Below, one piece after another: positions 46,352-60,600 of a stretch of 64,000 bases of DNA. Origin of the DNA: Tyto alba (Eukaryota > Chordata > Aves > Strigiformes > Tytonidae); NCBI RefSeq assembly GCF_018691265.1, contig NW_024881278.1:4664001-4728000 (forward strand), written 5' to 3'. The translations under genes and the position numbers were made by a program. The number at the start of each line of letters is the position of its first letter. The stretch's first letter is position 1. The notes under the pieces were generated by a model that ran no database searches, had not been told where the DNA came from, and worked only from the letters and a program-made list of their open reading frames with translations.

Positions 46352-49300
46352 TAAATAAAAAGGAAAGAAAAGGAGTAGACTAAAAGTCACGGTCATTAAA
46401 AAAGCCTGCACTGACCAAGACTTAGCACACGAGCATCTGAAATCCCAAATGTTTGTACCAAGAACAGAAAATAATATGGAAATGGTCATCACGGACAAAC
46501 TCATGGGTCTTCCTCTTACACTGCATCAGACTATTTATCTTCATTTTCAAGTTCCTCTTGGCCTGTTCTTACCTGGATTACCACCTACCACAGACTTAGA
46601 GACAGCTTGCAACTCCCGTTGGCCAGCGGGAACAGACTCATGCCCACTTATGATTGCTCCAAATGAGCAAAGTGCTTCTCAAGCATGGAAGGGATTCATT
46701 GCAAACAAGACAAATCCATTCTGCTATCAGCTTTCAAATTCCTCCCTGTAAGCTCTCTTCTGCTCCAGTGACTACAGAAACACTTGGCTTTGACTAGGCA
46801 GCTAGTGGCCCCAAAGTGTGGGAGGGAGCACTTGGCAGACCTTTGGAGTGAAGAGAGACATGGGTTTGGCAAACAGCAGAAGATGGTCATCATCTCTTCC
46901 GTGTCCACCACCATCTCCCCTAAAGGTCACAACCTCCACAGTGGTGCTGCTCACATGAACACTCCTTAAACCACTACATACAAAATGAACGAGATGAGTG
47001 AAGACAAACTAAACTGGCTCATGTGGATTGAGTCAGATTAGGGATTCCTCACATAAGCAACTGTCTTCCTCTGCTTTGGGATCAGGAGTTCCAGGAGAAA
47101 GGCAGGGATCAGAAACTGGGACAGGCTGTGAGCCGTGACTTCTACTGCAGCACAACTGAATAACGCAGAGAGCATCTACTCACAGCTATGGGCAGCCTGC
47201 AGGCCAAGCAATAAAGTCCCAGGTCTAGGAGAAATAAAGACACAGAGCAAGCATCAAAGTTTAAGAAAGCCTGCAGGATAAAAAGAGGTATACCAGTGTT
47301 CAAACAGAAGAATTCACAATGACTTTTCTTGCCACTTTTTGTGACTTACTCTCTTCTGGGGAGCAGCCAAAACCAACTCACGAGTTTCCTGCTTTAGGCA
47401 TTATCAGAAAGAGCTAGTATCTTTCTTCTTCTAGGGGAAGTTGAAAGGACTGGAGGGCAATAGGTAAAAGACTGGAAACTGGGAGAGGAGAAGGGGAAAG
47501 AAGGAATGATTTTTCCATAACAGTAATATGTCTCAAGTATTAATACAAATGTTTATACTGCAAATTTTTTAAGATATTTCCAACTTTTCATTACTGTTTG
47601 CTGTATTAATTTTTAAGCGTAATCCTGCACAGCCACCTGAAACTTCACTTTGCAGTCCCTTTTTTTTAATGCTAGTTCATTTCTGCTCCTAGAATAACAC
47701 CTGTCTGTCATACATACTTCTTGTTAACACAAATAGACTTGAATCTCTTTGGACTCTCCTGGTACGTGTTTGTAAAGCACCAAGAAAAACAGATGCCTGG
47801 TCTAGGATTGTCTAATTGAATCTGAGAACAGAAAATAAAAGAATGACAATGCAATACTTCACCATCATACTCAGGCACAAACTGCCTGCTGGTCTGCCTC
47901 AAGTTTACTTCTCATGCTTAACTTCCCAAAGAGTGATTCATGTACAAGCGTAAATTCATTAGTGCCAGTCATTAAGTGCTCTGTCACTGCAAGGTCAATA
48001 CATTAGCAGAGATACAGGATCTCAGCTATACCCTATGGTAAATCCCAGCCTTGTGTTTGGAATTTTTACCCCCACACTCTTCCAAACAGGATTTCAACTA
48101 CAAAGTGCTTCAAAAATCACTGTTGGTCAAGAATTACTAAAGTCCTGTGAAAATCAATAGAAAATCCCCCCAGCTTTGTTATCAGCTCAGGTCCCCAAAC
48201 GACCAACAACAGAAAACCAAACCACGCTGTACAGCTAAAAGGACAGTCAGCATCACCAAGCAGTAATGAGAAACTCACAGCCACAGTGGATGAAATACTA
48301 GCCTCTCAGTCACTTCTTGCTAACCAAAATCCATTGAAAGCAAAATGATTAAAGTCCACCTGGTGGATTTACAGGGCTTTGTGCTGATATGAGACTATTT
48401 AGTCATGAGAGGCAGCCTTTTGACATGATTCAGTTGACTGCCCATGGCATTTGACACACACCTAAGGAGTCTAAGTGGTTACTGCTATTAGCAAAGACTT
48501 GAAAAAAGACACTTGTCACATTAGGTCAGCTATCTCTTAACTTCATCCTGTGAAATGTCACCAGTACCCCCAGGCTTCTCATTTCTTATCAGTCTTTCAG
48601 ATATATGTAGCTATTGTTTTAAAGCAGTAAGGAACAGAGAGACAGAAACAAAGAAAGAAAAGTGCAAGTTGTTTATGGTCTCCTCTACAAATGACAAATC
48701 AGTTCATGAACCTTCAAGAAAAGAACAGACTGTATTGCATTTGTGCACTACACTTTAATAGGGAACTTTTAACTGCGACAGTTTTCTCCTGTTGCCTGTT
48801 CAGTCTCTTTGCAAACAGGCAGCTGAAAACTCTGGCTGGGCTGGCGCTGGGACCAAGGGGTCAAGGTCCACAGACTTAAACTGATGCCAATGTGCTTAAA
48901 CAAGCATCGTCGCTGACATAATTCAGAGCAGTCTTGAGGGTGCTGTAGTGTACAGCAAGGTCCAGACTGCTCAACAGCGTGCTGGGACAGGGAGCACCTT
49001 ATCATTGTCCCCTTGGTGGCGTAAGGGGCATTTGTCAGGCAGGAAGCATTAGTGGGCTGGCGATGTGCTTCACACAGGTATAAATGAGTATGCTGGGAAA
49101 CAGCAGCAGAGTTGTCCTGGCTGTGTTCTCACCAGTTGTTCTGACCTAACCCAGTTTCTCTGAGCCTACAAACAGTTTCCTTTATCGACACAGGTTATAC
49201 ATATTGTATGCCTCATCTTCAACAAGCGTTCATTTGCTTTGCTGACTCGGAGCCAAGCTGTTCAGCCTGTTGCAAGGCCAAACTCCCATAGAGAATCACG

Positions 49301-50467
49301 TCCCATACGCTGAACCCTCACCCATTACCGTTACTCACTAGGACAATAACTACAGCAGCGGGTTATCCAACAGTTCATTGTTAAGACACTGGTATCCTGC
49401 TCAGACGTGGCTGCACTCAGAGGACATTTTGGGAATCGCATATCATTTTAAGGCATTGCAAAAATCTAACTTTTCTGCCTCATTCCAGGCTCAGGAAGTC
49501 TAAAGCCTTGAATTCCTGCCTTACCACAGGCTGAACCTCTAAATTGCAACGGGAAAAGGATAGAAGTGTGCAAAAAAGGAAAGAAATACAGAGAAAAGAG
49601 ACATAGATGAAAGTCTTTTATAGTATCTTGGTGGGACAAGTTAGTGTTTGACAGCTTGAATTTATGTGAACATTAACAGAATTGATAAGTCAGGGTCTTG
49701 CTGACCTTGGTAATATTCCAGAAGTAATATTTTCACTAAGGTGAACTATTTCTGGACATTTCTCTAATGTAATGAACACAAACATTTATTTTTTTTCTGA
49801 CATTGAAGTGAGCAGAGCTCCTTTTTTCTGTTTTCTATTGAATGAGAACAATATATTCTTATTGCAGCCAAGGTCATCAAAATTCTTGCCCCTTGGCAGA
49901 GATTCACATTTTTCCTACTAAATGCTTTATAAATGGATCTTGCTTTTTTCTCCTTAAACAGGTTGCATCTACCCTACAGACCTCAACCAGCAAACCCAGA
50001 CTTCTCAATATTGTGGTCCTGCCAGCAGGAGCCTTGACTTTCGGATTAAACTTCACCTTCTCTGTTTAACCTTGTTGCGTCCATATGTTGTGTTTTCCTC
50101 AAGCAGCACAGCTTTGCTGTGACTATTTATCTGCACTCCTAAAGTACTCCAAACACAAATAATTTTTCTTGGGCTGTGAATGAGTTCCTCAAGCAGGGCA
50201 ATAAAGGGAATGGAGTTGAAACCAAGATTTCCTAAGACACAGACCATCTATTTTGCTTTTGAGTGTTCTAATGAGTAAACGAATGTTATTCCTCATCAGT
50301 ATGACTGACACCTGGAAAGCACATAGTACTGAGACCCCAAGGAAAATAAGTGCCTTTTCCTTTCCATTCTCAAGTGCCGAGGTGCACAGTCTCTTGGCCT
50401 GACCACACTCCACTGACTGACAATAAAAGATCACAACATCCAGAAAACCCCAGTGAATGCAGCTTTC

Positions 50468-50530
50468 CCTGGTGTGAATCAGCGCAGCTCCCTGGCCTGG
50501 AGTGACACTGATTTATAGCAACTGAGAATG
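50468..50530. repeat. palindromic MITE-like element, copy 5 (GTAAATCAG type)
   Basis: CCTGGTGTGAATCAGCGCAG followed by CTCC, and GGAGTGACACTGATTTATAG followed by CAACTGAG, form imperfect inverted arms. They match the consensus GGTGTAAATCAG...AGCTCC / GGAGCTACACTGATTTACACC...GCTGAG. The centre CTGGCCT replaces the usual GAAGTCA core. A clear copy of the same subtype as the one at 7.9 kb. Confidence 0.65.
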
Positions 50531-53050
50531 TAGGCAGTTAAATTCATTTAATAAGCAACCACAAAAAACATTGTACGCAATCATCTCAAATAATCTATAA
50601 CAACAAAACCTGTATGCTCAAGAAAATTGCTTGATGATACCGCAGATATATACATTTATACAAGGTAATTAAAAGAGAGCTACTGAAGCGGTAGAGAACA
50701 TATCTTTAATTACTGGCAATACTCTGAATGGCCCATGGCCCACAAATGTGTATCTCTCATAATCATACTCAACCCTTCTCCTCTTCAAAGTGTATCATAA
50801 TTGTTTACTAATTAATCTTTAAGCTCTTGTACCACGCAGCATGTTTAGTCTTCTATAAACATTGACTACACAGTTCTGGAGAAAAAAAGGAGGAAGGGAT
50901 GATGTGTTAAAGAAATTACTACATTCACTGAAAGAATCCTGAGAGTCAACAGGGATCTATTTTAGTTCTATTCATACAGCTAAAAATCCTGATTTACAGT
51001 CAAGTTCTAGATAGTGCTTTAACATAATACCTACAGTCATCGTTATTGTCTACCTTACTAGATTTCACTCAGGCAAAACACTTCAGGCTCACGCATCACT
51101 GAATCCTGCCTCTACTCAAAATAACATGTACTTAAGGTTTTTTTCTTGAGCAGAGTCTTAAAACTCCACTTGCTCTCATTACAAGCAATGATATCTTTAC
51201 TGCTGACATTAATAGGAAACGGAGTAAAGCCTTTAATTTTAAAGGTAACAGCAGATACCATTACCTGGTACATCCTTGTTTAGAACAGGGTATGACTGAA
51301 ACAGCTGCAACTGTTAAGGCTGATCATTTCCAAGATTTTCTAAGTCAGAAATAACTTGAAATTGTGCAAAGGAAGTAATGTTCTTTCTGGGGAAATTTCA
51401 GTGTGGCTGAGTTACAAAAGAAGACAATTATTACAGTTCAAATGTAAATGTTAGGGTATGTATGTCATGCTCAATATATACCCCACCTTAAGTCAAAATC
51501 TGAGATGGCAACATCAAACAATGGAAGTTACAAAATGCCGGAATTCGTGTTGTTTAGACAAGTTCTGTTTAGTGGCATTGTCGGTTTGCACCAGGATGCA
51601 TTTTATGAGAAATACTTCCCCCTGACCCCATGCTGCTGCACCAGGTATAGGCAAAAGGAAGTTTCATGTCTTTCTCCCCCATTCTGAGATTAGACACAAA
51701 TTCTTGCTTTTATGTGAAATTCAAAGCAAGTGTTAGGAGAAAGAAATCACAGTCCTCACTGTCCTTCTTATCAGTGGAGGCAGAAGCAAGGCATAAGAAC
51801 CAAAACCACATACAGGCTGAATGAGCTCTGTACACTGCAGGAGTTACCCAACACAAATAAAGTCACACTATTGTGCAGTGACAAATGGAGTGGGGCTTTA
51901 CGAGACAAAAGACAACCAATTCTGATGGGAGGAAGAATTTCACTTCTATGAATAGGACACTTCAAGGGCATACAGCTGCTTGGGCAGGTACGTGTCTTCA
52001 CGCACGCACATATGCAGGAAAAGAGAAGAGAAAGATTTCAGTAACCCAACTGCAGCTTTTGGACTATATTGTGTTCATGTGTTGCTAAAGCTGATGATGT
52101 GCCAGTATGAACCAGCTCATCAGATGGGCACAAGCTCTCTCTGTTCTTTCCTATGAAGGTGGCAGATAAAAGACAAGGCATTCAAGTAGCTGACAGGGTA
52201 ACCTGTAAGTGCCTGTCCTGAGCAATCTACTTGTCAGCTTTCCTGGCTAAGAGAGGAGACGTGTGCCACAGCTGTCAGCTTTGTGTCATCTTTCCTCTCT
52301 GCCTTTCATCGTCCTTCATCCCATGAATGGAGGTTTTATTTGACTTTCTTTTTTTGGCCCAGCTTGCAGGAGGAGCTCCTTTGTCCTGCTGCCCTAATGT
52401 ATCTTGTGAGTGTGCAAATCTGGCCAGTTCCAGGAAAGGCTAAATGAAAAACAGGACAGAAGACATAAGGAAGCCATCATCATTCAACAGGCACACCGCG
52501 GCCTGGAGGTGTAAATTCACATGCTGCTCCATAGGTGAGCTAACGCAGAGTCTGCCCTTTGGGGCACTACAATACACTGACCACCATATATGGAGCAGTG
52601 GAAAAAAGACAGGCCTCTCCTTTTTCCCTTTGGGTGATTTCAGCAAGCACTTCTTTATCACAGCAAGTATAAACGCCTGTGAAAACAGGGAATCTCAAAG
52701 CTGCTTTTATTTAACAGTGGCATCAGTAACGTCACAGATGAAACGAGCTTCAAAGTCTGACACGGAAAATCTCTGCAACTGGTCCATTTCCACACTTCTC
52801 CCTGGCAACAGCTAACCCAGGCACTCTCTGTTGGAGATTCTTGTGGGTACAGCAAGCACTAAAACATCCACCTTCTCATGAAACACAAAGGGCGAACTCC
52901 TCAACATGCTTTCCATCCAACACAATTATCTAACAGAAGATGTAAGGATGGCTTATTAAACTCTCTGGCTTTGAACAGAAAAGTTGATCTAAAACAAAAG
53001 TCATGTCTTTAGGAAAAGGGTGACTCCCTGATTCCCCAGAACTGCCAATA
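50531..53050. other. non-coding sequence, no gene recognised
   Basis: Unique, mostly AT-rich. An ACTCAGGCAAAACACTTCAG stretch near 51067 may be a single decayed arm of a palindromic element. The 123-codon frame at 52444-52815 shows no known family. Confidence 0.5.
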
Positions 53051-53064
53051 CACACACACACACA
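53050..53064. repeat. (CA)7 microsatellite
   Basis: A CA dinucleotide run of about seven units. Short, but typical of a polymorphic marker class. Confidence 0.9.
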
Positions 53065-55959
53065 GGAAGGAGACTGTGGAACTCCTGTGCGATTTTAGAA
53101 GAGCCATGAAAGATCAAAGTAGCCCTAGAGACAGGCAAGAGCACATATTGAATTTTAGAAAAATTGTATAGCTCTGATTGTAAGAGATGAGGAGAAGGGC
53201 CATCATCAGAAGCATAACTGGGGAAGCATGGCACACTGGGAAAAATGAAGCATCAGCAGCTGGAACCACAACTCTGATAAGAGGCCATGGTATCGCAAGC
53301 AGATGCATTTTATTGTCAAACAGATTCTAATGAAGTGTCTCAATTTAAGAATGTCAACAATATTCTACTTTGATCAAGAATATTTCATCATTCCCAGATC
53401 AAAGGGGTTTTTCTGAACTTTTTATTCCCTGTCTTTTACAGATACAAAACATCAGATTTAAAGGTATATAAACTTTGACTCTTTACTCTGACTGAGAACA
53501 AAAAAGATCTAATTGTCAAAGTGGCTCTCCCCTGAACACAGGGGTGAACCGATGAGATGCACAGGCTGCTTCCAATCTGTGTTAGTCTTCAGTTCTGTGA
53601 AAGTAAATGTCAAAGTAAATACTGAAATGTAGCCCTGAATGGACATTTTAGTTTCTGTTCATCTCTTCTGCTGGTTTCTGGAAGGCAGCAGGTAAAATCA
53701 TATTAAGCTTTCCTCTCCGTTTCAGATATCCACTAGATAGCTGACTTTTGCTTCAGTGTTTCAGTATTAAGCAAAGAAGTCTGAGCCTGTTATGCTTTAA
53801 AGTATGGACAAACTATATGCACAGAATAAGAAGAACTGAATGAGAGAAAGCATTTGTAATATCCTTTGGAAAGGCAAGTGTTCAGGTGGCAAGCAGCGCT
53901 CAGTTCAAGAGTTAGTTGTCAAAGATGCAAGTTCCAGCACGCCGGGCTCTGGGCTTTTTAAAACTATCCATTAGAGATGCATTTTTAGATAACTAACATG
54001 ACATTTGCTAGGATCATACTGGTCATTCTGCTTGGGTGTTCTACCCCTCCTCCCAACCCCGCATCGGCCTGGCTGCCTCTGCCTCTACAAGCTGCCCTTC
54101 TCTCCAGGTCAACTCTGCTGGTGTTTTTCATAGTGACTTGCACAAGAGAGCATCACTCTTGGTACCTCCTAAATACTACTGTAGCCATCATTGCCATTGC
54201 AAAAGTTTGGAAACAACAAGAAAGTGAAGTAAAAAGAGCATTTTTCCTATCTTAGATATACTTACATTTCCCACCTAATCACCTCATAAGCTCACCCAGT
54301 CAGGGAAGTTAGGCACAGAGAGTCTGACCAGCGGATCCGACAAGTATTTCCAGTCCCTGGAATACCCTTTGGAACTGACTTTCACAGATTCATCCAGTAT
54401 CCCAGAGGAATTCTGTTACAGGGTGGGTAAAGAAGCTCCTGAGTACTAACATTTTCTAAACTTCCTACATTTCTAGAGGAAAAATGTTTGTGGGGAAAAA
54501 AAATTCTAGTTTTTAAAATAACTCTACAACACTCCTGCAGCAAGGGTCATTTTGGCTCTGGCTGCAGAGAAAGATTTCTAACTGAGTGAAAAGCATATTA
54601 CGGTTGGGGGTTTTTTTACATACAAAATGGTTCTTTATGTAAAGTATAAATTACTGCTTTTATTTAGCAGAGTAAGATAATTCAAAAGCAAGAGAAAGTG
54701 AAACTGGAATATTATGTCTTAACTGATTTTCACAGATACCTGTTCACTGTTTTAAACAACAAAGACCATAGCTGGACCATAGCTGATAAATGCAAAACAT
54801 TCTCAAAAGATAATATAATCCTACTTAATACATCATTATTACTTGGCAAGAAAACAAACAAAAGCAGCAGTTTTATCACAGCGCTTGCATTTGATCAAGA
54901 GCACAATAATCTCATTCAAATCAACACCATAATTAGAAAGTAATTGCTGTATAATCAGACATCAAACAGACAAAATCACCCTGGGTGTTTCTAACAAAAT
55001 CACTTGGTGTCAGTTTAATTCTGCACCCTTTTGGAGGCTTTACTCACAAGGTGACAGTACTGAGACTTCCTGAACCCCCCTTCCTAACTCTTTCCTTACA
55101 GCAAGAGGGGAGATGCAGAAATCCAGTACCAGACGGCTTCTGACCCACGAACTGGCAGCGGTGCGTGGCACGACGGACCACAGCGCATCGCTGCTCTCTG
55201 CCACAGTACCAAAATGCTCCAAAATGCTTAGCGCTGGTCCCCGTCTTCACCTCTTAACCCCACACCCCAGATTTAGAGACTGGCAGACTGCAGCACCATC
55301 CTGAAAAGCAGAAAAGAGGGGTTTATAATAAGGGGAAAAAGAGATCTAAGCCTCTTCCCAACTGGATGAGGGATACTCTGCTGAATTAATGGTATGGAAG
55401 CTCAGTCTTCCTAGCATCTTTTCCAACACTGCAGGACCCAGCACAAGCAAGATTTTTGTGACAACAGGGTATGCAAAAGCTTTACCAGCACTTCAGCTGT
55501 TCCTCTCCTCTGTCTTTAAATAAAAGGCTACTAGGCAGCAAACTGTTCGTGTAGAGCCAACTTTTACCTGTGGTCTCTTATTCTCGAGATCAACATAATC
55601 TCAGCCTGGAAGCCCTTTCCTTGGTTTCCATCAGGCTGATCAGAAAAGCAGAAATCCCAGTAGGTGCCAGTATGAACTCCAGTCAATTGTCATACACAAA
55701 GGACAGTTCTATGTGAAAATTCTTTTGTACTGTGCATCAAATAGCCTTGTAATAATTGTATCATTTTCTCTGAAGAGCCTCAAAGCAAACTATTTCAAAG
55801 GCAGGAAGAAGCAAATACCTGAAGCTCTCTAATTACAGAGTCTGAGATATGCACAGCAAAGTATTAAAATAAATGATATAGATGAATTATCAGAGAAGAG
55901 AGTGGGGCTGATAAGCCATATTTAGTATACTAATCCTGAATGTTTGTTTTGCATTCTTT
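53065..55959. other. non-coding sequence, no gene recognised
   Basis: Contains an exact 11-bp tandem duplication GACCATAGCTG at 54764-54785. A TTAGGCACAGAGAGTCTGAC stretch near 54310 faintly recalls MIR. Small CpG increase near 55.14-55.2 kb, not island-like. Confidence 0.5.
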
Positions 55960-56320
55960 GAGCCTTTTAAGATGACAGGTTCTGATCAACTGCTTCCCTT
56001 AGAGGTTGGCAGCTTTCCTGCTCTAGCATTTAATTTCTGTTTGATGTTCTCAACTTTGTGTCAATGTACAAACTACTGTTAAGATATATAGCAGCGATTA
56101 AAATAATTCATCCATCTGGTTATAATTAAAGACCTAGTTAAACGTAATGACAACTTGATCTAGCAAAGCCAGCTCTCATCTTTTAAAAGGGCTGTGTACA
56201 TTCAAAAAATAATGCTGTAAATGGGTGACAGACTATTGCAATGTGGCCATTAAATTCAAGTGAATTAATTAAACTTGTTTCATAAAAAAGTCTTAATGAC
56301 ATTTATTGGCAAGACAAGTA
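55960..56320. other. candidate conserved non-coding element (inferred)
   Basis: Repeat-free and AT-rich with dense factor-like words: TATAATTAAAGAC, GATTAAAATAATTC, MEIS-like TGACAG (56226), C/EBP-like ATTGCAAT (56235), GGCCATTAAATTC and AATTAATTAA (56263). The combination resembles developmental enhancers. No open frame, no CpG enrichment. Conservation cannot be seen from this sequence alone. Confidence 0.28.
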
Positions 56321-56522
56321 AGGCAGAAATTGCAAGTATCCACAATTGCTCCCTACGGTACCTCACTGCCTCCAGAAGGCCTCAGCAGACCCCTCCAAGC
56401 ACCATGGCAGATACTTGAATTGAGGGAAAAGGGTTTCATGAATTTGCTGGTGGTAACTGCTTAAGTAACAACCAAACAGTATTATCTGCAAGACAGCAGG
56501 ATGGCTAAAGCTATATGCAAAC

Positions 56523-56595
56523 CAGTCCTTACTCTGCTGACCTCAATGGCAAACTGCAAATTGAAGTCAATACTGCCTGGTACCCAACTAAGGAA
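56523..56595. repeat. palindromic MITE-like element, copy 6
   Basis: CAGTCCTTACTCTGCTGACC and TCAATGGCAAACTGCAAATT, then GAAGTCAATACTGCCTGGTA and AACTAAGGA, correspond to the amniote palindrome CAGTCCTTACTCAGGCAAAA...GAAGTCAATGGGAGTTTTGC...GAGTAAGGACTG. The left terminus (11 bases) matches the remembered end exactly. The right arm is more decayed. Confidence 0.65.
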
Positions 56596-57620
56596 CATAA
56601 ACACGGGGAGAGTACAAATCTATATAAATGACTACTTTGGGCATCACAAACACTGATCTTCTTGAATGAGAAATATTTGTATCAGAAAACACATCAGAAC
56701 CCTGGAGCTAGGTAAAGATTAATTAATCTAATGAAATAAAGTCAAGGACATTCCCAATAAGCTGGAAGAGCTGTCATTCCACTTTATGGCTCTGCCTGCT
56801 AGCAGTCGCCTGCTGGCAACGGGAAAGCTGTCCCACTTATGCAAAATATTGTCTGTCGTGGCAGAAAAAGCACAGAGGACTTTCATCACCTTATGTCAGA
56901 TAAAGGATTTTTGTTGTCTTGAATAAGACCAGGATCATATCCAGAAGCTGAACTAGTAAAAATAACTGGTTTTGACTTTTCAGCAGTCTCTAAAAACTGG
57001 AGAGTACTGTTTTGGACCTATCCAATCCAAATGCCTTTCATAAATTCCAGCAAAATAGAAAATTGTAATTACTTAGTCTGTGTCCAAACTAAGCATTAAC
57101 TTGATCTTAGGGGATTACTTTATTTCAATTTTGAAGTGTTTTAAAGAAGTAATTTTGAAACACATACCCCCTTGAATTGTTAGATTTCAAGATCTACCTG
57201 ATTTAGGAGATTTTTTTTGTGTTTAATAGAAGAACAATTTGGCAAAAGTGACATATATTCATGAAACTGTTACCATAGTTAAATCCTCATTTTCTGCTGA
57301 AAAACCTTGTTTCCACTAAAAGCTTTCACCCAAGCCAGGAATTGAGAATATTTTTCAGGTTTCGGCAGTCACAAGGAGATTCTTGGCTGATTCCATTATA
57401 CCTTTCTCAATGAAATCTGCAGCTATAAAAATGTACAGTCTTCACAGAAATCCAAGGCAGCAAAAGAACCTAATCAAAATCTTACTTATCTTTGTGATGC
57501 TATTTTAACAGGTGTGTGCAGTGAAGCCTCCTCTAATCCCCACCTTCAATTCTCGTTACAGGTATAAAACAAGGTATTGCTGAAAGTTTAAAGCTTTTTC
57601 CTCTTTTGTCCTGCTTGCAA
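56596..57620. other. non-coding sequence, no gene recognised
   Basis: Unique AT-rich sequence. Nothing specific seen. Confidence 0.5.
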
Positions 57621-57626
57621 TAATAT

Positions 57627-57661
<35 letters not shown>

Positions 57662-57666
57662 AAAAA
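57621..57666. repeat. (TA)n microsatellite
   Basis: About 40 bp of alternating TA with one AAT break near the middle, ending in A6. Long TA runs extrude cruciforms and are unstable. A Tyr/Ile-rich frame on the minus strand here is just this repeat translated. Confidence 0.93.
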
Positions 57667-60600
57667 TCCATACATAAAGCTCTACTTTCAGCCTGTGTCT
57701 TGACTTTCTGCTCTTCAAATCAATATATTACTAACTGATTAGTCCACAATACCTAATTGATAAAGCCACCAATGCATAATAGAAATAGGAATCTTTTTAC
57801 ATCGTAACAATAAACTGCTGATTGTACTCTTAAATTTGCTTTGAAGTCTCTTGCCAACTGATTTATGTTAAGACAAGACTCTCAAGCGGGTCTATGTTTT
57901 GGGTTTTTCCTTTGCTTTACACACATATTTTCATTCTTCTCTCTTTAACCAGCAGACTGTGAACAACCTGTCCCACTCTTTCTTCCTTAATAGATGCTGA
58001 AGTTTTCTGACTTCCACACACCTTCTGCAGTTGCAACTCTTAGTAAAGTGCCTAATATTACAAGATAAAATTGGTAAACTACAATCCCTTTCTCACTCAA
58101 ATTCACTCTGTGGATCATACACTACAATTACAGTCTTCTGCAGCACACACGCCTCTTTCTATTTCTGGTCTAAGTCCAGAAGTAGTGAAACAAAGGCAGC
58201 TGCTAACATTTCCAACTGGCCAAGTGAAAACCCGAAGAATAAGAAATCTCCTGAGAAGACCTAAAGTCATGAGATTTGCAGTTAGATAGCCAGACCAACT
58301 TTCAGTGACCTTTCTGAGAGAACTGAAAACGTCTGGCTGCTTGTCAAAACTGAACATCCAACCCTATTGCTGAAGGAAACCCATAATAAGAGATAGCCAA
58401 AGCAATATCAAAGGCACAAAATCCACGAGATAAGTAATATAGTTGTTTTGGGAATAGCCTTTTCTGCACTGCACGCTCCATACTGCCTCATAATTATATG
58501 CAGACACACTAGTTCCTGTTCTGCCCTCATCATGGTATCATAATACTTACTGCCTTGAACATACAACCTCAGCGTTCCCTTTCAGACATCTCTTAATGGC
58601 TAAAACTGATCCAAAACGTCAAAATATTACAGGAGAGACCAAAGGGAGAACTGCCAATATTAAGACAGAGGAGTTCTTCCGTCAATCACCCTCCTGCCTC
58701 TCTCTACATTATAGCCACAACCTCCAGCCCCCAAAATTATTTCATACTATTGAACGCGAACAATGATATCAAAATCTAGCTCCTAACCCTTCCAGACTGG
58801 TGGTTCATAGTCTATACTAAGTATAACCTTTCCCAGCAGCATAAAGCTGTGAGCAAACATATCCAGCCCCCGGCAATCGCAGGACACCTGGATTTGGGAT
58901 CTAGAGTGAATCAACAGTATGGACAGCTCTGGAGGAACATCCAGAGATGGGAGAGAGCTAAGGATGGTAGACCAGGTGGTAGGTTCATTAGAAGAGCAGC
59001 ACTAGGGAAAAGAAGCAGGGTTTGTGGGCGTACCGGTCTGAATTCCTATACTTTTGTGACATGGTGCCAACAGCATTGATGATTCCAGTGCAGAGCCAAA
59101 TCATCTCCTGCAGGAACTAGATTCAGGGCCCGCTGCTGTCAGCTCTCCAAAAATAGACACTCTCGTTGCCTGTGTTGCTCTCAGAGTCCAGAGCAGCCGC
59201 TGGGCTTTGACCTGCCTCTCGCTGGTAAATGTTCCATTCTGCAAAGATCCAAAAATCTCGGGCACCACGCTCCTCACCCAGCGTAAATCTCCCCCCAAAG
59301 ACTGATGCCAACGCGAATAATGAGATATCATCAGAAAAATTACATCAAGTGAGCAGAGTTGTATTCAATTCTGGGGGTTAGCATACTTGAAAAGGTGAAT
59401 TCATGATTAGCCAGAAGTTTAGTAGGAAACAGGCTCTCCTGCAGCCACACCATCTGACTGCAAACTCCCAGGGTAAGGTTCTCATCTCGCTGCATTGACA
59501 TGGCAGCTACGGTATTCCAATCCAATCTGCTGATTCCTTGTGATTCTTATTATTTATGACAAAGCAACAAATAGAGACAAATGGACAGATAATCAGAGGT
59601 AAGTGATACTACTAAACGATAGCGATGTCTCAGCAGGGAGCAGGCAACAGTTACAAAACACTGGCTGTTACTCCAAACGCCCTACCTTCTGCAATACAAC
59701 AGACCTGTATTCAGAGGACTCTCCAAAAACCTACTTTCAGCCGTGAATAAAAATGCTCTAGGAACCTGACTCGTTTCAGCCATTCCAGGACCAGCTGTTT
59801 TTAATTTATCTCACTATTCAAAAATGAACCACTTGAATTTGTAATTTTTAGTCCAAACAAAAGGCTCTATATTTTGAGGCCGGGGTGGAGGGAGAAGGGG
59901 AAATCTGGCTCACCCTCAGCTACTGCAGAATTGACCAGCACAGAAGTCAGGGTTAATATTCAGCAGGAAACAGGGAACCTCAGCTGAGAAGGAAGGTCTG
60001 AGTCCCCTGTACAACCTCATTCCCCAGATGAGAGGCTCCACCACAGGCTTCCATTGCAAATCTTTCTCCACACTCCTTTCCCCTCTCTGAGTCCAGCACT
60101 ATTTTGCTTCAGATGAGGTGACATCTAAATTATCTTACTTTGATAATCTTGGATTATTGTCTGGAACAAGAGAAAATATTCCATCTGCTGATTTTTATTA
60201 CAGCCAGTTGAAACCAGTCATTAGGATTTTCTCAAATCTAAAATGAACAGATATTTTCTGTCTTGATGTAGTTAAAAATGAATTCTCCTTGGGAAGTAAG
60301 TAGGACATACAGTGTCAGGACAACGTGGAAACCTATTGCATGCTCTTAGAAGTCCACTGAAGGTGGAGACAGTGTGACCCAACCATGCCCACAGACAGAC
60401 CAGACCCTGCCAAGGAGCCAGGCTGACTCTTGAGCAAAGCTTGCCAAATCTGTGGCACCTCTCAGCACTCCCCTACCCACAGCTCTCGCACGGCTGAGCT
60501 GCCCCAGGACGCACACACCCCCCGGCACCCTGGGGAGACAGGGCTATAGCATCCAGTAGTCCCGTCTGCCATCCTTCCTCAGCGTGACACCAGGGAGCCA

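Larger units (their letters stand above)
43471..50467. other. non-coding sequence, no gene recognised
   Basis: About 7 kb with no gene. It has a GC-rich pocket at 44.65-44.9 kb carrying frames of up to 102 codons without known domains, A17 (45261-45277) and A15 (46337-46351). Faint MIR-like words (TTCTGTGTGATCTTGGGACT at 45547) are too weak to call. Confidence 0.5.

Noticed and set aside
52085..52195. C/D-box snoRNA (TGATGATG followed by CTGA about 100 bp on)
   Set aside because: No terminal stem brackets the boxes, and the spacing is long without C'/D' boxes.
54305..54345. MIR-like reverse segment (TTAGGCACAGAGAG)
   Set aside because: Too short, and surrounding sequence does not follow the consensus.
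57533..57718. Minus-strand frame with alternating Tyr and Ile
   Set aside because: It is the TA microsatellite translated.
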